Origin: Pseudomonadota bacterium
Lineage (GTDB): Bacteria > Pseudomonadota > Gammaproteobacteria > Pseudomonadales > Pseudohongiellaceae
DNA length: 64,000 nt
Direction of reading: 5' to 3'
Assembly: GCA_027623555.1 (NCBI GenBank)
Contig: JAQBSZ010000002.1
Coordinates: forward strand, 62,001-126,000
This document shows positions 39,821-48,619 of the stretch, piece by piece. Each line of letters starts with the position of its first letter. Positions within the stretch are counted from its first letter, which is position 1. A program made the position numbers and the translations under genes. Below the pieces are notes generated by a model. The model was not told the DNA's origin. It saw nothing but the letters and a program-made list of their open reading frames with translations, and did no database searches.

Positions 39821-40122
39821 AGCGGCTGTATTCCATCCGTCTTCCTGACGGACTCGGGGTAGGGCGCCAGCCTCTTTGGTCCGGAGAATTGTACCCACGT
39901 TGCGGAGATCGGGTCCTGGTGGCAGGCTCGGAAGCGCCAATTCCCGCTAAAAGCACCGGGGCCGACTGGATCACCCAATCCAGACAGCTGGAAATTCACA
40001 TTTTAAGTGTAGACTTCGGCCTGTTGGGCTTTTATCCTCTACCGTTCAGCTGCATAAAGAACAAGAAACCAAATTCTTACCGTCATCGAAGCGTCTGGGG
40101 CGGTACCAGCGAGGAAGAGAGA

Positions 40123-40428
40123 GTGAACAAACTGATTGGGTTGATTGCGCTAGTCACACTACTCACGGGCTGCGAGGGCTTGTATCCAGATGAAGGAATT
40201 CCCCGAATTCGCACCCAGCGCGATGTGGACGCTTATAACGCCACCGTGCTTGCCGCTAATGACAAGTTAGTGTGCGATCGAGAGCAGGTACTTGGCACCA
40301 ATATCAGGCAATTCGTCTGTTTGACGGTGGCACAACGCGAACGCCTGCGGGAGCAGGCTCGGGAAGATGCCACCTTTCTCCAACAAACGCTCAACGATAC
40401 CGGCGGGATCAGCGGGGGCCCTCAATAG
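40123..40428 (+). CDS. Small putative lipoprotein
   Basis: GTG start VNKLIGLIALVTLLTGCEGLYPDEG (lipobox LTGC). Confidence 0.65.
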   Translation: MNKLIGLIALVTLLTGCEGLYPDEGIPRIRTQRDVDAYNATVLAANDKLVCDREQVLGTNIRQFVCLTVAQRERLREQAREDATFLQQTLNDTGGISGGPQ

Positions 40429-40595
40429 GCCACCAGCCTTTGCTGCTGGCTAGAGAGTTTCCCATCCGCCGATAGGCTATTTCTGCGCTCCGCCGATAGA
40501 GCTTCTGGTGGATTGCCCTTCCTTCCCAATTACTGTTTCTCAGTGTGGTGGCTTTCCCTTTATAATGAGCGCAATTCTTATTTTGCGAGTGTGCA

Positions 40596-41069
40596 ATGAA
40601 AAATTTCCTGCTGGTAATTTCGCTATTGTATCTAGGCCAGGCGTCTATTGCACAGGATGTCAACCAATCTGAGATCGAAGAGATCATCGTTATTGGTGAG
40701 CTCACCAAGCCGGCGGTGAGGGCACAGATCATTCGTGTCGAGAATGATATTTACAGATTCTATAATGCCCGTAACGGTAATACCGACCTGGATATTGTAT
40801 GTAGTCAAGTGGCTCTCACTGGAACACTCATTCCGCAACGGGTGTGTGAGCCGGTATTCTGGACAAAGGCGCGGCAACGCGAAATACGAGATTTTATCCA
40901 TGATTTTTCGGGTATCGCCGAGCTTGAGAATTTGAGCGAAGAAACTACCCAGGAAACTGAAGAAATGAACCGAGTCTATGCAGAGTTGATTGAGAATTAC
41001 CCGTCTTTTGCGGAGGCGTTGCTGGTTCTGGCAGATCTGAAGGCGCGCCTGGAAGAACTGGGAAACTAA
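40596..41069 (+). CDS. Secreted protein of unknown function with EEIIVIGE segment
   Basis: MKNFLLVISLLYLGQASIAQDVNQSEIEEIIVIGELTKPAVRAQIIRVENDIYRFYNARNGNTDLDIVC...; signal peptide. Confidence 0.65.
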   Translation: MKNFLLVISLLYLGQASIAQDVNQSEIEEIIVIGELTKPAVRAQIIRVENDIYRFYNARNGNTDLDIVCSQVALTGTLIPQRVCEPVFWTKARQREIRDFIHDFSGIAELENLSEETTQETEEMNRVYAELIENYPSFAEALLVLADLKARLEELGN

Positions 41070-41322
41070 CGTTTCATTTACCAGCAAACTTTAGACACAC
41101 TATTCTCCAATGAGGCGCTCTGTACAGACTCTGGACCTGGGCGTTGCTCGGAACTTGATGGCCGCCGCGGGCATCATCTAGCTGCTTCGAAAGAAAATCA
41201 TGCGAATGCAGGTCTGGAATGGGCTGATGGTGAATAGCCAATGTCCGGTAGCGGCAACTTGCGCAGAGATTACGCAGGGATACCGTACTATTAACAAGAA
41301 TTAGTCATGTTGTAGAGTTCTT

Positions 41323-42141
41323 ATGATTAACAAAAAATTTTCCTGTGTTGGCTTGGCAGCAAGCCTTTATTCTTTCCTGGTCTTTGCCCAGGACGACGTC
41401 TGGAGCGGCCTGGCCAGGTCGCAGTTCGATAGTACGGCAGCCACTCTCAGAGTGCCCTGTGCAATAGTGGAAGATGAAAGTGGCAGCGCCGTGCCAGGTC
41501 TCGCACCAGCCTATGCATTAAATCTTTTCCTGGCCAGTCTCGAGGCAGGCAATGAAAGGTTTCAGTTGGTGGACCCCATTACTGCATATACTGAAGTTCC
41601 TGCTAGCTGCCTCGACACGTTGATTGTTTCCAATGCGGGTACTACGGCCACCTACACGACCAGCTCGACAGAGATCGATATCGATGCCGCCGTATTTGCC
41701 GATCGTTTCTATACGCTTGAGCTGCAGGCGAATCTCTTGACCGATGGCCCGGTTGAGTTCTCGGTGGTCAATGTCACAAGCAGGCTCTACCGCAAACCGT
41801 CATTTGTCGGCGAAACCTTTCTTGCAACTATCGGGCCGCCACCGTTTAACACGCAGTTTATCTATGACGATGGGTTCCTGGGGCAGGCGCTTGTTGCGAT
41901 GAATCAGGGTCTGGTGGTTTTCGAGCCGGGGCGTGTCAGAGTCGACTGCTTCTTCGAAGATCCGAACAGTTTACTGGAGGTGTTTGAGGTGATTGGCAGT
42001 AACGTGCGCCATAAGTTGAAATCGACAGTCACCTCGGCAGACAACAACAAGGAGATTCGCACCAGGTGCACAGTTTTTAATCTCGATATCAATCGCCTGG
42101 ATAGAGACATCCAGATCTATACCTGGTTTATTAATCTCTGA
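41323..42141 (+). CDS. Secreted protein of unknown function
   Basis: 272 aa with signal peptide MINKKFSCVGLAASLYSFLVFAQDDVWSGLARSQFDS...; no family recognised. Confidence 0.65.
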   Translation: MINKKFSCVGLAASLYSFLVFAQDDVWSGLARSQFDSTAATLRVPCAIVEDESGSAVPGLAPAYALNLFLASLEAGNERFQLVDPITAYTEVPASCLDTLIVSNAGTTATYTTSSTEIDIDAAVFADRFYTLELQANLLTDGPVEFSVVNVTSRLYRKPSFVGETFLATIGPPPFNTQFIYDDGFLGQALVAMNQGLVVFEPGRVRVDCFFEDPNSLLEVFEVIGSNVRHKLKSTVTSADNNKEIRTRCTVFNLDINRLDRDIQIYTWFINL

Positions 42142-42265
42142 TTCATCACGCTCTTTCAATACTACAACCCCATACTCGCTGTGAATATTGAAGGCTTCAC
42201 CCGCACCAGGTTTCTGCATCAGGTCAATTTGTATATCGGTGGATATTTCCTTCCCCAATTGACGG

Positions 42266-42307
42266 CCAAAAAAAACGGCCCCTTCTTGCGAAGAGGCCGT
42301 CTTCTTT
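42266..42307. terminator. Bidirectional rho-independent terminator between convergent genes
   Basis: aaaaaaaacggccccttcttgcgaagaggccgtcttcttttt: hairpin flanked by A- and T-rich tracts, between convergent ORFs 41323..42141 and 42333..45302. Confidence 0.75.
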
Positions 42308-42332
42308 TTCGCGAGAATCTAACAGTTAATGC

Positions 42333-45302
42333 TTAGAACTCTACAGTGATCCTTCCATAGAGCAGGCGTCCCCGTGCGTCGTACAGGATCGATTCCATGC
42401 CGGCGAAGTCATTGACTCGCTGTGGCATTCGATCGAATACGTTGCGAGAACCCAATGTGAAGTCCACATTGGTACCGAACAGATCCAGGCCACGGTAGTT
42501 GTAGGCAACGTCCGTGACGGTGGAGGCGCGCAGTGTGTCTCTCACGCTGATATCGAATGGCGTAAAGAACGTGAACGCGTGGAAGAAACCACTGTTCCAG
42601 CTATAGCCGTCGTACTCTACTTCATCGATATAGTGAGCGGTGATGTTGGCACTGTGGTTGCCCATCACCCAACCGATTCGCAGGTTACCCTTCAGCTCTG
42701 GCAGCGGAGGCGCCTCACCGAGGAAGCGGTTACGCTTACCCAGTGGTGAACTGACCGGATCGGTGGCGAACTTCTGGTACTCCCACTTGTCGATCTTGGT
42801 AGCATTGAAATTCGCTGAAATAGTACCAATATCGTTCAGGCCAAACAGACCAGTGATGGCATCGAGCTCAAACTGGTATCTGACCGTGAGGTCATAGGCT
42901 TCCACGTTGTTTGCCGCGGCATTGGACTGACCCACGGTAATCCGCAGAATCTGTGTCGGGTCACCCGCTGCACGAACAATACGTGGATCCTGGCCACCGG
43001 AATTAACCCAGGCGGTCAACTCCGCTACGGTTGGTTCTCTTCCCGAGATGCCGGTGGAATTTGACCAGTTGAAGTAATCCAGGGCCAGCAACTGCTGCGG
43101 GTCGATACTTACAATCCGATCCTGGAATTCAGTCTGGCTCCAGTTCAGGTCGATGCGCAGGTTATCGATAGGCTCGAGGGTAATACCCCAGCTCTGGGTA
43201 TCGGCCGTTTCCGGAGTCAGGCGGGGGTTACCTGCCTGGCAACGACGGGCATAGGCGAAGAACGAGGACAGCGGATCATCCAGGTTGCTCAGGTTGCAGC
43301 GTTCCGGTGCGAACAAGTCGTTGAGCTCTGGCGCAATAAACGCCGTACCCTTGGTGGCACGCAGCGTTAACCACTCGGTCGGGCTGTAAGTGATGCCAAA
43401 CTTCGGATCCTTTGAGCTCTGACCGGTTGAGTAAGTCTCAGCGCGGCTGGCCGCGGTGATTTCCAGGTTATCCAAAACCGGAATAGCCACCTCGACAAAC
43501 CAGGCATCGACATCGCGGCTCTCGTTGGCCGGAATGTCCGCCTGGCCGTTATAGAGGTCGCCACTCTGGTACAGGCCCGCTGGCTGGTAGTCGAAGCCGT
43601 CACCACGACGCTGGGCGCCCACGGCCATGCCAATCGGTCCACCAGGCAGTTCGAAGTCCATCGGCAGCGGCAGCGTGCCATTGAAGACCAGATCCAGTGA
43701 GTACAGCGAGGAATCAGTATTGCCTCTCAGGAACTGGGTGGGGAAGACTGAATCTGCCACCGCCTGGGAGTTCGTGTACGGGTTCAATACATTGGGATTG
43801 ACCGCAAATGGGTTGAAACATTCGTCTTCCGGGCCCAGCGGGTCACAATTCAGACCCTGCGAGATAGCCGAAAAGCTCTGGTTGTTTTCACGCCACATCA
43901 CCACTTCATCGCTGTACATGACTGAGGCCACACCGTCCCAGCCTTCCAGATAGGGCACGGCGAAGTTCGCATCGAAGGCGACGCGGTAGGATCTTTCCCG
44001 GTAGAAACCAGGGAAACTGCCGTTGCTGTTCAGGCCCGCCGGTATAGTCTGGGACTTACCGAAGGGGCGCCAGCCACTGAAGCTAACGTCTTCGTTGAAG
44101 GGAATACCGCCCGGATCCAGTTGTACCACACCGTTGGCATCACGATCGGGAATACCATCGCCATTGCCATCGGCAGCAAACAGCGCGTTACCGGCACTAT
44201 CTACCGCACGGTAGGGGTTACCTGGCAGCTCACCACGGATGGTGGGCAATTCGTCGACGCGGCCACCGGGGTTGGCGGCTGAGTTCTGGCCATCGTAGGT
44301 CAGGTTGTTCCAGTTTAGCTGGGCATTGAAGCTCAGGTCGTCGCTGACTTCATAATTTGCATTGGCATAGAACACACCCTGCTGATTCTTGGGGTTCAGT
44401 TCCCACCACTGGCCGAAGTCCATGTAGCAGCTACCGAAGTGGCTGGTACCGTTAGGGTTAGGTCTGTCTCCCACAGTCGGGTCGGTCCGCTCGGCCATGG
44501 TGCCACAGCCCGGGTCGCCACGTCGGCTGGTAGCGCCGGTGAGCATTCCCGCCGCATCACGCCTTGGTACCGCGAACTGGCCAGGGTTACCAGAAGAAGA
44601 GCTGTTGAAACCGGCGTAGAATAAATCGGGTCGGTCTGACCACAACAGGTTATCGTTATTCCGCCACTGGCCGGCCATAACCATATCGACACCGCCGACA
44701 TCACCGCCCCAGATGAAGCTGTACATCTGTTCCTGGTACGTGTCGCTGGCGTCAGTTTGTTGATTAAAAGCCTCGACCTTGAATCCGTCATAGGACTTGA
44801 TTGGCACGAAGTTAACAACCCCGGCCACCGCCGCGGAACCGTACAGTGCCGCCGCACCGTCCACCACGATATCGAGGCGTTGAATGGCGATCTGGGGCAG
44901 CATCTGATTGACGTTGCCATCGATAACGCGCTTACCGTCCACCAGGTCGAGGGTGGCGCCGGCACCGAGACCGCGGAGATTTATCGCGGTTTCACTCGCA
45001 CCGGAACCCGGCGTGATGTTAGACGAAATCGACGAGCCCTGGTTGAAACTGAGGCCGTGAACAATGTCGCCCATGTTGGGCGTACCTTCGGCAGCGATAT
45101 CCTCAAGGGTAAGCTGCGTCAGGGGAGAGGCGGACCGAAAGCCTTCGGTACGCCGAATGAATGAACCGGTTACGATTACTTCTTCGACCGCATCATCCTG
45201 TGCAAGTGCTGCCCCGGCAAGGGGTAGCAACGACAGCGAAATCGCTGTGCAGAGCATTTTTCTTTGAAAGCCGGGAAGCTTGGCTTTTCGGTTGACGTGC
45301 AT
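42333..45302 (-). CDS. TonB-dependent outer-membrane receptor
   Basis: Signal peptide; TonB box-like DDAVEEVIVTGSFIRR; plug domain (INLRGLGAGATLDLVDGKRVIDGN), large beta-barrel ending GRITVEF. Confidence 0.93.
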   Translation of the reverse strand: MHVNRKAKLPGFQRKMLCTAISLSLLPLAGAALAQDDAVEEVIVTGSFIRRTEGFRSASPLTQLTLEDIAAEGTPNMGDIVHGLSFNQGSSISSNITPGSGASETAINLRGLGAGATLDLVDGKRVIDGNVNQMLPQIAIQRLDIVVDGAAALYGSAAVAGVVNFVPIKSYDGFKVEAFNQQTDASDTYQEQMYSFIWGGDVGGVDMVMAGQWRNNDNLLWSDRPDLFYAGFNSSSSGNPGQFAVPRRDAAGMLTGATSRRGDPGCGTMAERTDPTVGDRPNPNGTSHFGSCYMDFGQWWELNPKNQQGVFYANANYEVSDDLSFNAQLNWNNLTYDGQNSAANPGGRVDELPTIRGELPGNPYRAVDSAGNALFAADGNGDGIPDRDANGVVQLDPGGIPFNEDVSFSGWRPFGKSQTIPAGLNSNGSFPGFYRERSYRVAFDANFAVPYLEGWDGVASVMYSDEVVMWRENNQSFSAISQGLNCDPLGPEDECFNPFAVNPNVLNPYTNSQAVADSVFPTQFLRGNTDSSLYSLDLVFNGTLPLPMDFELPGGPIGMAVGAQRRGDGFDYQPAGLYQSGDLYNGQADIPANESRDVDAWFVEVAIPVLDNLEITAASRAETYSTGQSSKDPKFGITYSPTEWLTLRATKGTAFIAPELNDLFAPERCNLSNLDDPLSSFFAYARRCQAGNPRLTPETADTQSWGITLEPIDNLRIDLNWSQTEFQDRIVSIDPQQLLALDYFNWSNSTGISGREPTVAELTAWVNSGGQDPRIVRAAGDPTQILRITVGQSNAAANNVEAYDLTVRYQFELDAITGLFGLNDIGTISANFNATKIDKWEYQKFATDPVSSPLGKRNRFLGEAPPLPELKGNLRIGWVMGNHSANITAHYIDEVEYDGYSWNSGFFHAFTFFTPFDISVRDTLRASTVTDVAYNYRGLDLFGTNVDFTLGSRNVFDRMPQRVNDFAGMESILYDARGRLLYGRITVEF

Positions 45303-45822
45303 ATAAAACTCCTCTCTCTTGATAAGTTTCTTTTAGTACTTCCTGGTACTTCATTTTCATTCTTTTTGGCATCGATGCTGCAAGATTGGGAATGCAGCTA
45401 GAAGAGTCAGCTGACCGAATTACCCTGGCATTCGAATTTTTACTTACAGGAATCCGAATAGTCAGACTTCAGCGACCAATAAGACTTATCTACGTGAGAT
45501 GGAAACACCAGCGTAGGGCTCAGTCAAGCTCTATTAGACACAAACAGTCACAATTAAATGCCTGCGGTATTTACTGCAGAAAAACGCTACCAAAGGTAAC
45601 TCTTTTCGGGCGTTATATGGCTCTGAAGACTGCGAATTTCGCGGGATTAGCCCGATTTTTGATCAACTCTTTTTATCGAGCGCTTGATCGATATTGTGTA
45701 CCCGATCAAGGTGGCATCAAGCGAAATTCGAATGACAAAAAATTGACGCTGGCAAACTGACTCGATGGCTGTGTTTTTGCAGTTATGAATTGTTAGATTT
45801 TGCTGTTTGGCAATTGAGTAGT

Positions 45823-46419
45823 TTATTTGGAGTAAACTGCAACCCAGCTGGACTCATTGGCAAGAATTTCTTCGAATCCAGCTTGCTCCAGGTCTTCCCT
45901 AACCCAGTGAGATCGGTGGTCTTCGAAAGGATTCGCATCCACATGCTGCTCAACAAAATCTTTGGGTGTGCTGACCAGTGCGTGGCAATTGCAGCGTGCT
46001 TTTATCAATTCAAGAAATCTCAGCCCGTCCTGTTTCTCAAAATGCTCCAGGATATCGATGGCCAGCACCATGTCATAACTGTTAGCCAGTGCAGGTAAAA
46101 GCTGCAGGGCATCCCCTTCGAAGATTTCATTGTAGGCATATTCATGCACCGGGGTTAGATAGCCGGGGTAAGCCTCAATGCCGTCAATAATCACGTTCCA
46201 TTCTGACTTGTCACGCCGGCGTGCTGTTTCTCCGCTAACTTCGTACAAGTTGAAATGTTCAAGGTTGGTGCGGGCCAGAAAGCCGTACTGACCCATGCCC
46301 ACCCCAATATCCAATACGGATGAGGGTTGCTGCATTTCGAGATAGCCGATGATGGCTGAGATTTGTGAGCTGTGACTGAAGGGCATGCGCCATCCTGTGC
46401 CTAATTTTTCGAGCGGCAA
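45823..46419 (-). CDS. Class I SAM-dependent methyltransferase-like protein
   Basis: PSSVLDIGVGMGQYGFLA (motif I), YDMVLAIDILEHFEKQDGLRFLELI. Confidence 0.8.
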   Translation of the reverse strand: MPLEKLGTGWRMPFSHSSQISAIIGYLEMQQPSSVLDIGVGMGQYGFLARTNLEHFNLYEVSGETARRRDKSEWNVIIDGIEAYPGYLTPVHEYAYNEIFEGDALQLLPALANSYDMVLAIDILEHFEKQDGLRFLELIKARCNCHALVSTPKDFVEQHVDANPFEDHRSHWVREDLEQAGFEEILANESSWVAVYSK

Positions 46420-46773
46420 TTCTCTCCTGATTCCGGAAACAATGACAAGTTGTCGCTATTAATTGTATCCGCAAGCCAGCGGATTTCGGACAGGGGCTTG
46501 ATATAAACATGTAAGCCATTGATAATTAATAGCATTTTTAAAATAATTGCGCTCTCTATTAGTATCACACCACGCCTGTTAAAATTGGCAGCTTGCCAGC
46601 CCTGTCGCTCATGGATAATTGCACTGTTTCCACAGGACAGGACCGTAGTCCGCACTTTAAAGTGTGGCAGCAATCAGAAGATAACTAACACAAGTGCGAG
46701 AATCAGACCCGCTGATTTATCGCCCAGAGCGCCATAGCTAATAACCCTGCAGTGCTTGAGAAGGTAATACCCG

Positions 46774-48417
46774 ATGAATTCCAAGGCCGAAGTAATCGCC
46801 GTCAGTACCGACAGGCCGCCTTATCCCCAATCCAGGTCCAAATGGTTTGGTAGCAAGAATAGAGACAAGTTTCGCCTGGTATTCAGTTTCTACTCGCCAG
46901 ATGGCTGCGAAATATCGATGCCCATCGCCAGCATGTCAGCCTATCTGAAACAGGAATATCCAGACGTTGAATTGATTCTCGATGCGGTGCTCATTCTCAA
47001 TGATCCTGCCGAATACACACCGGAGAACTTTGCCAGGAGAATTGCAAAACACGATGCCGACTTGATCGCGTTCTCTATCATGAGTCCGCACTGGCCGCCC
47101 ATGGAGCCGTTTTTCGCCGAACTGAAAAAACAGCTACCGGATTTGCCAATTCTCATTGGCGGCTACCAGCCAACGCTTTCTCAGGACGAAACCATTGGTA
47201 ACGAGGATATCGATTACATCTGTGTTGGGGATGGGGAATATGCAGTAGCGAACGTAATCGAGCACTTGCGCGGTACCCGAGAAGGGCCGGCCGATGGTAA
47301 CTGGGAGAAACTCAGCGACGGCACGATCTATGCAACCGAGCCTCACCAGATCGGCGACCTGCAGTCTCTACCATTTCCCGATTACGATATCTTCGAAAAA
47401 GAGGACGGATTCGATAGCGTCAATTCCTCGATATTCGGACCAAAGGGCGTATTTGTACTGCCGGTTATGACCGGTCGCGGTTGCCCCTACAAATGTACCT
47501 ATTGCTGCAATACACCGCTGCTCGAAGGTTGGAAGAGCAAGAAAGAGTTTCTGCGCAAATACGAACCGGAAGCCATGGTGAATGAATTGATACGCCTGCG
47601 CGACAAATACAATGTAGGTTACTTTGAATTCTGGGATGAGCTATTTCTGTCAAATCTTAAGTTTGTCAGGGCGTTCTTCGTAATCTATAAAGAAAAACTG
47701 GGCCTGCCATTCTCCATTAACTCCCGCGTCGAAGTCATGAACGAGGAGTTCTGCAGATCTGCTGCAGAGGCCGGGTGTCACACTATCTGGTTCGGTATCG
47801 AGAGTGGCGATGAAGAATATCGCTCGAAGATGCTGGGCCGGAAGATGAAGAACCAGCAGGTTATCGAGGCGGCTGCAAACTGCAAGAAGGCAGGCATCAA
47901 TCGCCTGACCTTTAATATCGTTGGCATGCCCCTGGAGACTGCAGCCAATATGCGAAAAACCCTGGAGCTCAATCAGTTGATCGCGCCGGAGTTCTTCTTT
48001 TTCTTTCCTTATATCCCGTTGCGGGGCACGCCGCTGTATGAAACCGCCCGCAAGGAAGGTTTGCTGCAGGAGTTGAAGAAGAATATCCATTACCTGTCTT
48101 CCTCAAATTCAAAGGACTTCACATTGAATATGAAGGAACAGCCCGAACTGTTGAGCCAGGCACAATACAGTGCGCTCTGTATTGAGATGCTGGAATTCCA
48201 GAAAGTGAATAATCGCCTGAGCTACACCGATGGTGAGTTTGAAAATGGTGAACCGGCGCATGCGGATGTCAAGGACAAGAGTTTTATACTGACTGAAAAA
48301 CCAGTGCCGACCAGGGACTTGCCCGAGGCAGAGGCAGAGTCTATAGATATCGAACCCGTTCCAGTTGCACAGTCCAGATCGGTAATCTCCAGTCTTGTAA
48401 ATATGTTCAGATCCTGA
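46774..48417 (+). CDS. B12-binding domain radical SAM protein
   Basis: N-terminal cobalamin-binding-like region (DADLIAFSIMSPHWPPMEPFFAELKKQLPDLPILIGGYQPT), radical SAM CxxxCxxC in GRGCPYKCTYCCNTPL, FGIESGDEEYRSKMLGR. Confidence 0.9.
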   Translation: MNSKAEVIAVSTDRPPYPQSRSKWFGSKNRDKFRLVFSFYSPDGCEISMPIASMSAYLKQEYPDVELILDAVLILNDPAEYTPENFARRIAKHDADLIAFSIMSPHWPPMEPFFAELKKQLPDLPILIGGYQPTLSQDETIGNEDIDYICVGDGEYAVANVIEHLRGTREGPADGNWEKLSDGTIYATEPHQIGDLQSLPFPDYDIFEKEDGFDSVNSSIFGPKGVFVLPVMTGRGCPYKCTYCCNTPLLEGWKSKKEFLRKYEPEAMVNELIRLRDKYNVGYFEFWDELFLSNLKFVRAFFVIYKEKLGLPFSINSRVEVMNEEFCRSAAEAGCHTIWFGIESGDEEYRSKMLGRKMKNQQVIEAAANCKKAGINRLTFNIVGMPLETAANMRKTLELNQLIAPEFFFFFPYIPLRGTPLYETARKEGLLQELKKNIHYLSSSNSKDFTLNMKEQPELLSQAQYSALCIEMLEFQKVNNRLSYTDGEFENGEPAHADVKDKSFILTEKPVPTRDLPEAEAESIDIEPVPVAQSRSVISSLVNMFRS

Positions 48418-48619
48418 GCAGAACTTCCTGGTCAGCTGGCTCAGCCCGAGCCAGCCTGTCTCATTGTGCGAATGGATTATATCTAGCGCTGCGCGAGCCG
48501 GCTTCGCCGGGCCTGCCACATCCGTTCCCCCTTTAAAGACTCGCACAACCCAGCCCCCAATTCTCAATAAAAGCGTTACAATGCCTGCTTTCAGCCATTG
48601 CAGTTTTGGAGAGATAGCG

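Noticed and set aside
40430-40510. Repeated tccgccgatag motif near 40468-40500
   Set aside because: Only two short copies; insufficient to call a repeat family.
45386-45760. ORF 45386..45760 in the gap upstream of the TonB receptor
   Set aside because: No RBS, signal peptide or family motif; composition does not look coding. Probably the receptor's regulatory region.
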